DNA of 64,000 bases, taken from contig CAWJQA010000001.1 in NCBI GenBank assembly GCA_963844885.1, positions 124,001 to 188,000 of the forward strand. The letters are read 5' to 3'. The DNA comes from DATMER01 sp963844885 (GTDB taxonomy: Bacteria; Acidobacteriota; Thermoanaerobaculia; Multivoradales; UBA5704). The notes beneath the pieces are model-generated. The model saw nothing but the letters and a program-made list of their open reading frames with translations, ran no database searches and had not been told where the DNA came from. The position numbers were made by a program, and so were the translations under genes. Every line of letters starts with the position of its first letter. Positions within the stretch are counted from its first letter, which is position 1. Below, in pieces: positions 37,501 through 46,021 of this stretch.

Positions 37501-39018
37501 ATCTCGGCCGGCCACATGGACCGGCTGTTCAAACCCTTCAGTCAGGCCGATTCCTCCATCACCCGCCTGTTCGGCGGCACCGGTCTCGGGCTGGCCATCA
37601 GCCAGCGCCTGGTGGAGCACCTCGGAGGGAGCATCCGGGTCGACAGCGAGCCCGGCCGCGGCTCGAGTTTCTCCTTCACCATCCTCTGCCAGACCGCTCC
37701 CACCGTTCCCACCGTTCCCAAGGACCCGGGCGGCCCGCGGCTGGAGACGGAAGGCCTCGCCGGGAAGCGCCTGCTCCTGGCCGGAGTCCGCGTCCCGGCC
37801 GCGCGCGTGGTGGAGGGTTACGCGCGGCAGTGGGGGATCCGGTGCGACCACGCCTCCGGGTCTCCCGGCTCCCCGCCCGTGCTCCCGGAGATCCGGCCCG
37901 ACCTTGCCGTGGTCGACCAGGAAGACCGCTCGGCCCAGGAATGGCTCAAGATCCTGGAGGATGCGTGGATTCCGACCCTCATCCTGCGGCCGATCGGAGT
38001 GCAGGAGTACGGCGAGGAGTGGTCGCCCACGGTCGTCCACCGCCCGGTGCGCCGCGGCAGCCTCCTGATCGCCGTCCGCGCCGCGCTCGGGCTCCCGGTG
38101 GGCCCGCTCACGTCCAGCCGTGGCAGCGACGACACCGCCGAGATCCGGGCCGGCCTGCCCGCTTCGCTACGCATCCTGCTGGCCGAGGACAACTCGGTCA
38201 ACCAGAAAGTGGCCCTGCTCCTGCTGGAGCGCCTCGGCTACCGGGCCGACCTCGCGGCCAACGGCCTGGAGGCGCTGGCGGCGCTGCGCCGCCAGCCCTA
38301 CGATCTGGTCCTCATGGATGTCCAGATGCCCGAGATGGACGGACTGGAGGCGGCGCGGCGCATCCGCGCCGAGTGGCCGCCGGACGCCCGGCCGCGCATC
38401 ATCGCCATGACCGCCAACGCCCTGCGCGGAGACCGAGAGGCCTGCCTGGAGGCCGGCATGGACGACTACCTGAGCAAGCCGATCCTCCTCGACGACCTGC
38501 GGCAGGTGCTGCTGCGGCCCTCACTCCTGAGCCGGGATGACCGGCGCGATGCCAGTAGTACCCGCAATGCCCGCGATACCCGCGGCACCCGCGGAATTGC
38601 CCCGGCCGGTACCGTCGTGGAGTTGCCGGCCGAGCCGCCGGTCCTGGAATCGGCCACCCTCGACAGCCTCTTCCGCCTGGAGCAGGTCGCCGGGCGCGCG
38701 ATCGTCCGCGGCGTCGTGGACAGCTTCGTGGCTGAAGGCCCGGGCCGCCTTGCGCGCATACAGCAGGCGATCCAGGACGGCGACCCCGGAGCGCTCACCT
38801 TCGCCGCGCACGTCCTCAAGGGAAGCGCCGCGCAGCTCGGCGCGGTGCGGCTCGCCGAGTCCTGCCGCGAGCTCGAGGAGCGCGGCCGGATCGGAGACCT
38901 CGACGGCACCGGCGACCTGATCGTGCGGCTGGAAGAGGAGCTGACGCGCGCCACGGCCGCCCTGCAGGCCCGCATCCACTTCACGGGAAGAGCCGCGGAA
39001 ACCATTCCGGCGCCTTGA
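34549..39018 (+). CDS. Propeller hybrid sensor histidine kinase with receiver and Hpt domains
   Basis: A 1,489-residue intact one-protein phosphorelay. Order: signal peptide (ILGAAALLASLCCPVSAL), about 14 two-component propeller repeats (GYLWIGTQRGLARFDGVRF type) over residues about 45-650, Y_Y_Y domain (FRYRLEGFDRAWVDAGT), membrane helix near 755-780, HisKA with H827 (NVSHEIRTPMNAVIGM), HATPase (VLVNFLGNAVKF, GGTGLGLAISQRL), a receiver domain with D1257 (LVLMDVQMPEMDG), and a C-terminal Hpt domain with H1421 (FAAHVLKGSAAQLGA). Two Arg-Asp-rich stretches arise from short tandem repeats, at 34912-34938 (9-base unit) and near 38545-38590. The extracellular propeller is thought to sense carbohydrate or other periplasmic ligands. 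A second such kinase lies at 24262-28064. Confidence 0.92.
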   Translation: MQTMKVQTGRILGAAALLASLCCPVSALDPSRDLSRYGHDAWRIEQGLPQDTIQTLAQAADGYLWIGTQRGLARFDGVRFTVYSPANTPALHSQAIDTLLADPDGSLWITTDGGGLVHRRDGRDGRDGRDSVSLTTFTTADGLPTDRLRNLLLDPDGTLWIGTNQGGLVRREEGKLTRVEGLTQGTVTGLLRDRQGSLWIGTERGLARLTPLDTGRISILTSRDGLPHDRVTAIQAGPRGGLWIGTARGLAYLEDGRLTLPVPELAGEEILCLLVDRGGTLWIGTRTGLGRLSGGRFERVPPDSELAGEAVSTLFEDREGSLWIGTVSGGLHRLKDVAFMGLSRKDGLTGFPVWATYEDRRGDIWIGSNSGLDLLRNGRLTPFPGQEALRHEVVRAIAEDAEGSLWLGTYQGVYRLRDGQVTIFAEAQGLPDSRVLTLRFDHRGALWVGTFEGLVRLQGGQATVYTRRQGLSNDRIYALHEDRDGTLWIGTKDGLNRLSDGQIETFPPRTGAPAGAVFSFSEDAGGTLWIAGGAGLFHYRGGIFTGWRGVEDGGFLLVLDDGQGSLWVCNQGALRIRKSDLEILTPGQKIPYRSFDAEDGMPSSECSGIGRPAGLRTRDGRVWLPTVRGVAIADPSHLPFNRLPPPIVIEGIAAGDRPPVAPRDPEVLLPPGTDRFEVRYTALSLIDPAKVRFRYRLEGFDRAWVDAGTRRAADYTSLPPGRYTFQVAAANNDGVWSGVTQVRLRLEPRFVQTFWFAALCAATAVLLLVGALRLRTRTLRRRERELERLVEERTRALAGETTRAELARREAEEASRAKSEFLANVSHEIRTPMNAVIGMTSVLLGTPLGRDQKDWVTTIRRSGEELLVILNDMLDLSKIEAGRLEIETLRFSVLDCVEEAVELLAESAARKRLELGSLVAAEVPAAVLSDATRLRQVLVNFLGNAVKFTSKGEVFVNVGIGEAPEPPAQNNVELRFTVHDTGPGISAGHMDRLFKPFSQADSSITRLFGGTGLGLAISQRLVEHLGGSIRVDSEPGRGSSFSFTILCQTAPTVPTVPKDPGGPRLETEGLAGKRLLLAGVRVPAARVVEGYARQWGIRCDHASGSPGSPPVLPEIRPDLAVVDQEDRSAQEWLKILEDAWIPTLILRPIGVQEYGEEWSPTVVHRPVRRGSLLIAVRAALGLPVGPLTSSRGSDDTAEIRAGLPASLRILLAEDNSVNQKVALLLLERLGYRADLAANGLEALAALRRQPYDLVLMDVQMPEMDGLEAARRIRAEWPPDARPRIIAMTANALRGDREACLEAGMDDYLSKPILLDDLRQVLLRPSLLSRDDRRDASSTRNARDTRGTRGIAPAGTVVELPAEPPVLESATLDSLFRLEQVAGRAIVRGVVDSFVAEGPGRLARIQQAIQDGDPGALTFAAHVLKGSAAQLGAVRLAESCRELEERGRIGDLDGTGDLIVRLEEELTRATAALQARIHFTGRAAETIPAP
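34907..34938 (+). repeat. 9-bp microsatellite inside the hybrid kinase gene
   Basis: CGCGATGGC is repeated about 3.5 times, encoding an RDGRDGRDGRD run in a loop of the propeller domain. In-frame repeat-number change would lengthen or shorten this loop by three residues. Confidence 0.7.
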
Positions 39019-39112
39019 AACCGTAATGTGGCATGTAATGTCCGGCCTCTAGGATTCTCGTCGAGGATAGGACACCTGAACGAACCGGGACCGATCCTCT
39101 CCCTCAGTTCTT

Positions 39113-39145
39113 GCTCCATCGGTTGGCGGCCGGCGGAGCTTTTTT
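39113..39145 (+). terminator. Rho-independent terminator after the hybrid kinase
   Basis: GCTCC and GGAGC close a stem around an inner GCCGGC-rich hairpin, followed by six T residues (39140-39145) on the plus strand. It ends the hybrid kinase transcript and abuts the 3' end of the convergent VWA gene. Confidence 0.7.
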
Positions 39146-40766
39146 ATTACTTTCCGTTCAGTTTTTCCACGGCCTTCTTGATCCCCGCAAGCGTGAGGTC
39201 TTCCATGGGGAACACCTCGCCGATGCGCTTGATCGTAGTGCCGCCGTAGGCCGTGCGCCAGTCTTCCCTGGGGATGGGGTTGAGCCAGGCCGAGTGGCGG
39301 AAGCGGTCGCGCAGCCGCCGCAGCCAGACCACGCTCGCCTCCGCGTCCTCGTCCCCCCAGGTGATCGACCCCCGCGGCCAGAGCAGCTCGTCCGGCGCCA
39401 TCGACGCGTCGCCCACGAAGATCAGGCGGGTCTCGGGATTGCGCTGGAGCAGCACGTCCGTGGGCAGCGGATCGCGGCGGCGGAAATCCTTGTACACCGC
39501 GCCGTAGATCGTGTTGTGGAAGAAATATGTGTCGCAGCGCTTGAACCGGTCGCGGACCTTGGCGAAGAGGAGCTGGGTCAGGCCGACGTGGGGCAGCATG
39601 GAGCTGCCGCCGTTGTCGATCAAGAGCACCACCTCGATCCGGTCGAGGAGGTCGCGCCGGAACACGAGCTCGATCTCGCCGCCGTTCCTGGCGCTCTGAT
39701 AGATCGTCTCGTCGAGGTCGAGCTGGTCGCGCGGGCCGGACGGAGCGAGCTTCTTGAGCGAAGCCAGGGCCTGGGCGAGGTTGGCGCCGCTGAGCGTCGA
39801 GCTGTCCGAATATTCGACATAACGGCGCTCGCCGATCACCTTGACAGCCGAACGGCCGCCTCCCGGCCCGCCCACCCGCACGCCCCCCTTGGCGTTGCCC
39901 GAGTGGCCGAACGGCGAATTTCCGCCGGTGCCGATCCACTTGCTGCCGCCGTGGTGGGCCTCCATCTGCTTGCGCAGCGTCTCCCAGAAGCGCCGCATCA
40001 GCTCTTCCAGGGGCATGGACCACACCGCCTGCGGCGGCAGCTCGCCGTTGTGGATCGCTTCCTGGAGCCAGGCCTTGAACTGGGGCGAGCTCAGCAGCTC
40101 CGGGTCCCCCTCGGCCACCCTGGGCACGTCGATGCCGTAAAAGTGGAAGAGGAAGTGCGCCAGGGTAAGCCTGGGAAAGGGGGAAGCGATGTAGACGGCA
40201 GTCGACAGAGCGGAAACCTCTCATAGGAGACCCGGCAGGTACGAATCCTGCCCGGCAAAGGCTGGCCACCAGCCGGAAGCGAGTCTTGCGTGGGCTCATC
40301 CCGTAAGGGCGCCTGCGAAGCGTAGACAGCGAGACCGAAGGCCGTGTGATTGAGCCACGAAAGGCACATGTCGTTGGGGTTGTCCTAGTTTCCTCAAGGG
40401 GCGACAGCACTCTTCCGCTGCTATGGCCTGGCGAGAGGAGCCCGACCGGGGTCCGAGAGCACGGCATACGGTTACTGGGGTCTCCCCAGGAACCTGGGAG
40501 ATCCCGCCACTTCCGCCGAAGAAAGAGCCGGTGAGGGTCCCGGCTGACCAAAGGTCCAGGCTTGCGGCAGGGGGGCGTCCACAACCCGCAAGAGCGAAAC
40601 CGGGCGGGCGCACAGGCGGTACGGCCGGGACAAGGGCAACCGAGCCTGGCCGGAAGAATGGCGGGAAGTCAGAGAGCCTCATTGTACTGATGAAGCCGGG
40701 GAACCGACCCGTGGGACCCGGTGGAGGGAAGGGGGCTCCGTGGCACGGAACCGAACGGAGGGAAAG

Positions 40767-42095
40767 ATGTCGGGATCGCCGAATCTCGGGAGCATCTCAA
40801 CGCGACTTCGCCGGATAGCGAAATTGGCGCAGGAAGATCCAGAGCGGTCGTTTTTGAGCCTGGCTCACTATATCGATGAGTACTGGCTCCAGGAAGCCTA
40901 TTCCCGAACTCGTAAGGACGGGGCGGTGGGCGTGGACGGTATGACAGCCGAGCAGTACGCGGAGCATCTGGGGGACAACCTCCGGTCGCTTCTCGACCGC
41001 TTCAAGTCGGGCCGCTACCAAGCGCCGCCAGTCAAGCGGGTCCACATCCCGAAAGGCACCGGGTCTGAGACTCGCCCGATCGGGATTCCCGGCTTCGAGG
41101 ACAAGGTGCTACAGCGTGCCGTAGCGATGGTGCTTGAAGCCATCTACGAGGAGGACTTCTTGTCCTGCTCGTACGGCTTTCGGCCGGGTCGCTCGGCTCA
41201 CGAGGCGCTGCGTGATCTCTGGCGGGAGCTGATGGGGATGGGTGGTGGGTGGGTGCTAGAGGTGGACATCCGGAGCTTCTTCGATGAGCTGGACCGTGGC
41301 CATCTGGGATCCTTCCTGGACCGCAGGGTGCGCGACGGCGTGATCCGTCGGGCAATCGGCAAATGGCTGCAGGCGGGTGTGTTGGAAGAGGGGCGCCTGA
41401 GCCATCCAGCGGCGGGGACCCCGCAAGGCGGTGTCATCTCGCCCCTGCTGGCCAACGTTTACCTGCACGAAGTGCTGGACCGGTGGTTTGAGAAAGAGGT
41501 CAAGCCTCGTCTTGGAGGACGGGCCGTCCTGATCCGGTACGCGGACGATCTGTTGATCGTCTTCGCCGAGGAGAAGGATGCTCGTCGAGTGGCGGAAGTC
41601 CTACCGAAGCGAGTTGCTCGCTACGGCCTACGACTTCATCCCGAAAAGACGCGATTGATTCCATTTCAAGTACCACGAGGTAAGGACAAGACGTCGCGGT
41701 CTCAAGGCCCGGCCGCCTTCACTTTCCTCGGGTTTACGCACTACTGGGGCAGGAGCCGCAAGGGCAACTGGGTGGTCAAACGCAAGACGGCCGCGAGTCG
41801 CTTGACTCGGTCGTTGTCCAGAGTCCGTCAGTGGTGTCGCCGCTGGCGACACGAGCCTGTACCGTGGCAACAGCACCGGTTGTCGTTGAGCCTGTGCGGG
41901 CACTACGCCTACTACGGGATCACAGGCAACTACAAGGCGCTGGACAACTTCCATCGACAGGTCACGCGAGAATGGCGCAAATGGCTGAACCGGCGGTCGC
42001 AGAAGGCCCGGATGACCTGGGAGCGGTTCAACCGCCTCCTTGTCACCTATCCGCTGCCACACCCTCGGATCGTCCATGGCGTCGGAGTCGCGTAG
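40767..42095 (+). CDS. ltrA: Group II intron reverse transcriptase/maturase (intron 2)
   Basis: A 442-residue enzyme starting MSGSPNLGSISTRLRRIAK; the ATG at 40767 follows GGAGGGAAAG. RT blocks are complete: GAVGVDGMTAEQYAEHL, KRVHIPKGTGSETRPIGIP, YGFRPGRSAHEAL, WVLEVDIRSFFDELDRGHL, GTPQGGVISPLLANVYLHEV, the active-site LIRYADDLLIVF, and FTFLGFTHYWG. A thumb/maturase region follows (SLSLCGHYAYYGITGNYKAL). No HNH endonuclease domain is evident. All catalytic aspartates are present, so it may still be active. It belongs to the intron lying antisense in the VWA gene. Confidence 0.92.
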   Translation: MSGSPNLGSISTRLRRIAKLAQEDPERSFLSLAHYIDEYWLQEAYSRTRKDGAVGVDGMTAEQYAEHLGDNLRSLLDRFKSGRYQAPPVKRVHIPKGTGSETRPIGIPGFEDKVLQRAVAMVLEAIYEEDFLSCSYGFRPGRSAHEALRDLWRELMGMGGGWVLEVDIRSFFDELDRGHLGSFLDRRVRDGVIRRAIGKWLQAGVLEEGRLSHPAAGTPQGGVISPLLANVYLHEVLDRWFEKEVKPRLGGRAVLIRYADDLLIVFAEEKDARRVAEVLPKRVARYGLRLHPEKTRLIPFQVPRGKDKTSRSQGPAAFTFLGFTHYWGRSRKGNWVVKRKTAASRLTRSLSRVRQWCRRWRHEPVPWQQHRLSLSLCGHYAYYGITGNYKALDNFHRQVTREWRKWLNRRSQKARMTWERFNRLLVTYPLPHPRIVHGVGVA

Positions 42096-42112
42096 CGAAG
42101 CCATGTCACGAA

Positions 42113-42145
42113 GAGCCGGATGCGGGAAACCCGCAAGTCCGGATC
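42113..42145 (+). ncRNA. Group II intron domain V (intron 2)
   Basis: GAGCCGGATGCGGGAAA followed by CCCGCAAGTCCGGATC forms the domain V hairpin with the AGC triad; it begins 17 bases after the maturase stop. The domain VI stem GGCCCGGT...CCGGGTC and TCTACCCGAT end follow directly. Confidence 0.9.
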
Positions 42146-42379
42146 TGTGGGGGGCCCGGTCGGGCAACCGGCCGGGTCTACCCGATGGCCCGCTCATAGG
42201 CGTCCATGTGCTCGACCCGCCGCACGAACGAGAGCCTGGCGAACAGGAAGAGCGATTCCAGGTCCGGGGCCAGCCCCTTCTCCAACCCCTTGTAGAAGTC
42301 GAGCGCGTCGGTCGTGCTGACCGGCACGCCGTACTCCCGCAGGCGATAGACGAACTCGGTCAGGAACATCCGCCGGCTC

Positions 42380-43204
42380 TCAATTCACCCGCGGCCGTTT
42401 GCCGCCCTGGCGGTGGGCCAGGAGATCCTCGGTGCGCTTGAGGAGCGTGCCGACGAACGGGATGTTCAGCCTTTCCGGCGTGATGCGGGAGTGCTGGAGA
42501 GCACCCAGCCAGTTGAGCAGCTCGCTCGTGGCCGGCGGCTTCTCGAAGCCCCTCTGCCGCAGCTCGTAAAAGATACCGAGCGCCGCGTCGAGGAGGCCCT
42601 TGTCCAGGTCCGCGAAGTGGAGCTTGACGATCTCCCGCATCTGGTCCGGGGTGGGGAAGGCGATGTGATGGCAGTAGCAGCGCCGCAGGAACGGGTCGGA
42701 CAGCTCCCGCTTCGCGTTCGACGTGATGAGGATGAACGGCCGCTGCCGCGCCTGGATCGTCTGGTTCACCTCGCGGATCGTGAACTGGCAGTCCTCCAGC
42801 ACGTCGAGCAGGTTGTCCTGCACGTCCGACTCGGTCTTGTCGATCTCGTCGAAGAGGAGGACGACCCGCTCGTCGCTGCGGAAGGCGCGGCCGATCGGTC
42901 CCCAGATCACGTAGTCGAAGAACTTCTCGACGTCGCGGCCGGTGCTCCCGCTGCCGAAGCGGGCGTCGTTGAGGCGCAGGACCGTGTCCTGAACGTAGCA
43001 GGCCTCCTCGCCCTTGATCGTGGACTTGCAGCGCAGCACCTCGACCGGCATGCCCAGCGAGCGGGCTACCTCGAAGCCGAGCTGCGTCTTGCCGGTGCCG
43101 GCCTCGCCGGTCAGCAGGAGAGGTTTCTCCATGACCAGCGCCATGTTGACGATCGCCCCGAGCTCGGGGTCGAGGTAATAGCGGTCGGTGCCCTGGAACT
43201 CCAT
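42380..43204 (-). CDS. MoxR-family AAA+ ATPase
   Basis: A 274-residue ATPase with Walker A (LLLTGEAGTGKTQLGFEVA), Walker B (VVLLFDEIDKTESDV), sensor 1 (PFILITSNAKREL) and an arginine-finger region (SDPFLRRCYCHHIAFPTPD). MoxR ATPases act with VWA partners to assemble or activate metalloenzymes and other complexes. Start chosen at MEFQGTDRYYLDPELG, with AGGGAG upstream. The partner VWA gene begins 10 bases downstream but is split by intron 2, so this ATPase has probably lost its partner in this strain. No obvious client enzyme gene lies nearby; the cytochrome gene at 43394 is divergent. Confidence 0.92.
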   Translation of the reverse strand: MEFQGTDRYYLDPELGAIVNMALVMEKPLLLTGEAGTGKTQLGFEVARSLGMPVEVLRCKSTIKGEEACYVQDTVLRLNDARFGSGSTGRDVEKFFDYVIWGPIGRAFRSDERVVLLFDEIDKTESDVQDNLLDVLEDCQFTIREVNQTIQARQRPFILITSNAKRELSDPFLRRCYCHHIAFPTPDQMREIVKLHFADLDKGLLDAALGIFYELRQRGFEKPPATSELLNWLGALQHSRITPERLNIPFVGTLLKRTEDLLAHRQGGKRPRVN

Positions 43205-43393
43205 GCCTGGCGTCTCCCTGGAAGGCCCTCGCGGGCGGCGAGAGTCTAGCAAAGGAATCCGGAAGCGTGCGCCGCACGCCTGCCTGCCCGCAAAGGCGGT
43301 ACAAAACCCTCTGCCCGAGTGGTTGTTTTGTTGGTGCAAAGGGAAAGAATCACCCAAGGGGCGTCGTTTTTTCCCGGCGCCCGGGAGGTCGCG

Positions 43394-44767
43394 ATGAACG
43401 TCCGAATCCGGACTGCCGTTTTTCTCGTCGCGGGCATCGTGGGTATCGCGATCGCCGGAGCCGCCTTCGCGGGCGTCGCTGGCGACGAAGCCCTGGGAAG
43501 CCAGCCCTACGACCGCTTCGAGCGTCCCCAGGTCTGCGCCACCTGCCACGTCGACATCGCCCGGCAGCACGAGCAGGCCATGATGTCGCAGGCCTACGAC
43601 GCATCCCTGGGACGAGATCGAGTACTTCGAGCTCGCCGTCCTGCACGCGGAAAAAGAGGCGAAGGTGGCCGGCGTCAAGGCCGGCTGCAACGGCTGCCAC
43701 GCTCCGCTCTCCTTCCTGGCGGGGGACGTCCCGCCGCCCAGGCCGTCCGGCCAAGACGCCGCGCCAACGAAGTCGGTGTCCTGCGACCTCTGCCACACCA
43801 TCACCGGCTTCCAGGGGGACGTGCCGCACAACTTCAACTACGTCGTCTCGCCGGGGCGGGTGAAGCAAGGGCCGCGGCCGGGCTTGAAGAGCCCCCATCA
43901 CGACACGGTGGAGAACCCGTTCCTGCGTAGCGCCGACTTCTGCGGCACCTGCCACAACGAGAAGAGCCCGTTCGGCGCCTGGGTCAAGGCCACCCACCTG
44001 GAGTGGAAGGACGGACCGCAGGGCAAGGCGGGCATCGTCTGCCAGGACTGCCACATGCCGCCCGCGGCCGGGCGCAGCGCCCGCATGGGTGAAATGCTGC
44101 CCGACGTCCGCCAGCACCTGTTCCACGGCGCCCATGACCCCGGCAAGCTGGCCGGCGTCATCGAGGTGCGCATCCATCCCGAGTCCCGGGAGGCCGAGCC
44201 CGGTGAGCGCGTGCGCCTGACGGCCTCCGTGGTCAACGCCAAGGCCGGGCACAAGGTGCCGACCGGCTCCGCCGAAGAGAGGCTGCTCTGGCTCCACGTC
44301 GAGGCCCGGGATGCCGGCGGCAAGGTCTACCACCTGCCGGTCGACCGCAAGGGCTTCGAGGGCGAGGACTACACCATCGCCTCCTCCGCGGCCCTGGCGT
44401 ATCAGGACATCGGAGAGATCCGGAGCATGCCCGAATTCCAGGGCCTGCCCGCGGGACGCCGGCATCCCCGACGGGGACCGGATCTTCCGCATGCCCTACC
44501 TCGACCCCAAGGGCCGGATGACCATCTCCCAGTGGAACACCGCGAGCTTCGGCCCGGACTACCGGCTGGCGCCCCTGGCCGCGGTGAACGAGACCTTCAC
44601 CTGGACACTGCCGCCGGAGATTCCCGCCGGGGCAGGTGACGGTGACGGCCCGCATCTACTACTCGCGTCTGGTGCCTTCCGTGGGCGAGTTCCTGAAGGT
44701 GCCCGAGGAGGAATGGGCGCCGGTCGAGATCAACTCGCACCAGACGACGTTTCACCATCCTGCTTGA
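43394..44767 (+). pseudogene. Multihaem c-type cytochrome (five haem motifs), frame broken three times
   Basis: The ATG at 43394 follows GGGAGGTCGCG and begins a signal peptide (VFLVAGIVGIAIAGAAFA). Five CxxCH haem sites are visible across frames: CATCH, CNGCH, CDLCH, CGTCH and CQDCH, all in the first 230 residues, with distal histidines likely (HHDTVENPF, HGAHDPGK). The C-terminal half is beta-rich (VIEVRIHPESREAEPGERV, YHLPVDRKGFEGEDYT). Extra bases near 43605 (CCC run), 44452 and 44627 (GGGG run) break the frame, but sequence similarity is continuous, so these may be read errors. Expected periplasmic or outer-membrane electron carrier of the cytochrome c554-like group. The haem-bearing porin-like gene follows 17 bases later. 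Confidence 0.75.
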
Positions 44768-44784
44768 GCGGGAGGAGGATTCTC

Positions 44785-45954
44785 ATGCGACGCTACAACC
44801 TGTACGCGCTTCTGCTGATCACCGCCATGGGAACGGTCCTGCTCCTGCCGCCGCGGGAGGCCGACGCGATCCCGGCGTTCGCCCGCAAGTATCAGATCTC
44901 CTGCTCCACCTGCCACGCGCCGTTCCCGCGCCTCAAGCCCTACGGCGAGGAGTTCGCCGCCCGCGGCTTCCGCATGGCGGATCCGGCGGAGGAGCCGGCC
45001 CGCGCCGAGCACGACGTGGGGGACCCCCTGCTCAAGCTGCCGCGGGAGCTGCCCCTGGCGGTCCGCCTGGAGGGGCACGCCTCCTATGAGGAGAACGCCG
45101 ACGCCGAGGGCACTTTCGAAACACCCTAGGTCTTCAAGATCCTCTCGGGCGGCCCCATCACTCCCAAGGTCTCCTACTACCTCTATTTCATCGTGGAGAA
45201 GGGCCGGTTGAGCGGGTTGGAGGACGCCTTCCTGCAGTTCAACACGTCTTGGGCTCGAAGGTGGACATGATCTTCGGGCAGTTCCAGGTCTCGGACCCGC
45301 TGTTCAAGCGGGAGCTGCGCCTGGAGCGGACCGACTACGACATCTACGGCACGCGAGTCGGCGAGGCGAGCCCGAACCTCACCTACGACCGAGGCCTGGT
45401 GCTATCCACAGCGGCGCCCGGCGACGTGGATGTCGTGCTGGAGATCGTCAACGGCAACGGCATCCCGAAGGGAGAGTTCGACAACGACAGCAACAAGAAC
45501 GTGGGCCTGCGCCTGGCCCGCCACTTCGGGAACCTCCGCCTGGGCCTGTTCGGCTACTGGGGAAAGGAGGAGGCCGCAGCCGAGGCATACGGCAACAAGA
45601 CCACCTATTTCGGGCCCGACCTGGCGGCAACCCTGGCGCACGCGGTGGCGGCTCAACCTCCAGTTTCTGGAGCGCCGGGACGACGACCCGTTCTTCATCG
45701 GAGGCGGCGACACGTTCAAGACCCGCGGCGGCTTCGCGGAGCTGCTGTTCTTCCCGCAGGGAGAGGACGGCCGCTGGGCCGTGAGCGGGCTTTACAACCG
45801 GGTGCGGTCGGACGACCCGGCCGCCGAGGCCGAGAGCGCGTCTCTCACGCTCAACTACCTGCTGGCGCGGAACCTGCGGCTGCTCACCGAAGTCGCCCGC
45901 GACCTGGAGCATGAGCAGAGCCGCGCGAGCCTGGGGGTGGTGACGGCGTTCTGA
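44785..45954 (+). pseudogene. Outer-membrane porin-like protein with one haem motif, broken
   Basis: MRRYNLYALLLITAMGTVLLL is a signal peptide, followed after about 30 residues by one haem site in YQISCSTCHAPFPRLKPYGEE and then a predicted beta-barrel (VSYYLYFIVEKGRL, VDMIFGQFQVSDPLF, GLRLARHFGNLRLGLFGYWG, SLTLNYLLARNLRLLTEVAR) ending with a terminal aromatic (VVTAF), as in outer-membrane proteins. The frame is broken by a TAG at 45127, a missing base near 45246 and an extra base near 45650. Total about 390 residues. Together with the cytochrome gene it would form a pair that could pass electrons across the outer membrane; this is inference from architecture. Confidence 0.65.
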
Positions 45955-45982
45955 GAAAAAGAGCCGCCGAGGGCGAACGCGT

Positions 45983-46011
45983 TGGGAGCGCCGGAGCCGC
46001 CGGCGCTCCCA
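45983..46011. terminator. Hairpin between convergent genes
   Basis: TGGGAGCGCCGG (45983-45994) pairs exactly with CCGGCGCTCCCA (46000-46011) around AGCCG. It lies between the stop codons of the porin-like gene and the TonB receptor gene and can serve both, although neither side has a strong T run. Confidence 0.6.
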
Positions 46012-46021
46012 GGGAAAGAAC

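Larger units (their letters stand above)
40155..42186 (+). mobile_element. Group II intron with maturase gene (intron 2), antisense in the VWA gene
   Basis: The element starts GTGCGCCAGGG at 40155 (consensus GUGYG), continues through about 600 bases of structured RNA, encodes a reverse transcriptase at 40767-42095, has domain V at 42113-42145 and a domain VI hairpin, and ends TCTACCCGAT at 42186 with a terminal AY and a candidate branch A 8 bases before the end. Length 2,032 bp. The ends are fixed independently by the host gene, whose frame is restored by their removal. Its maturase differs clearly from that of intron 1. Confidence 0.9.
39147..42369 (-). pseudogene. CoxE-like VWA-domain gene split by a group II intron
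   Basis: The N-terminal exon (42369-42187, 61 codons, MFLTEFVYRLREYGVPVS to MDAYERA) and the C-terminal exon (40154-39147, 335 codons, from FLFHFYGIDVPRV) belong to one 396-residue VWA protein. Removing exactly 40155-42186 rejoins them in frame (YERA then FLFHFYG). The VWA region has RIEVVLLIDNGGSSM as metal-site motif and the strand LIFVGDASM. The gene lies 10 bases after a MoxR-type ATPase gene, the usual pairing in which the ATPase and VWA protein insert metals or remodel a partner. The intron is on the opposite strand, so splicing cannot repair this mRNA and the gene should be dead. Confidence 0.88.
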
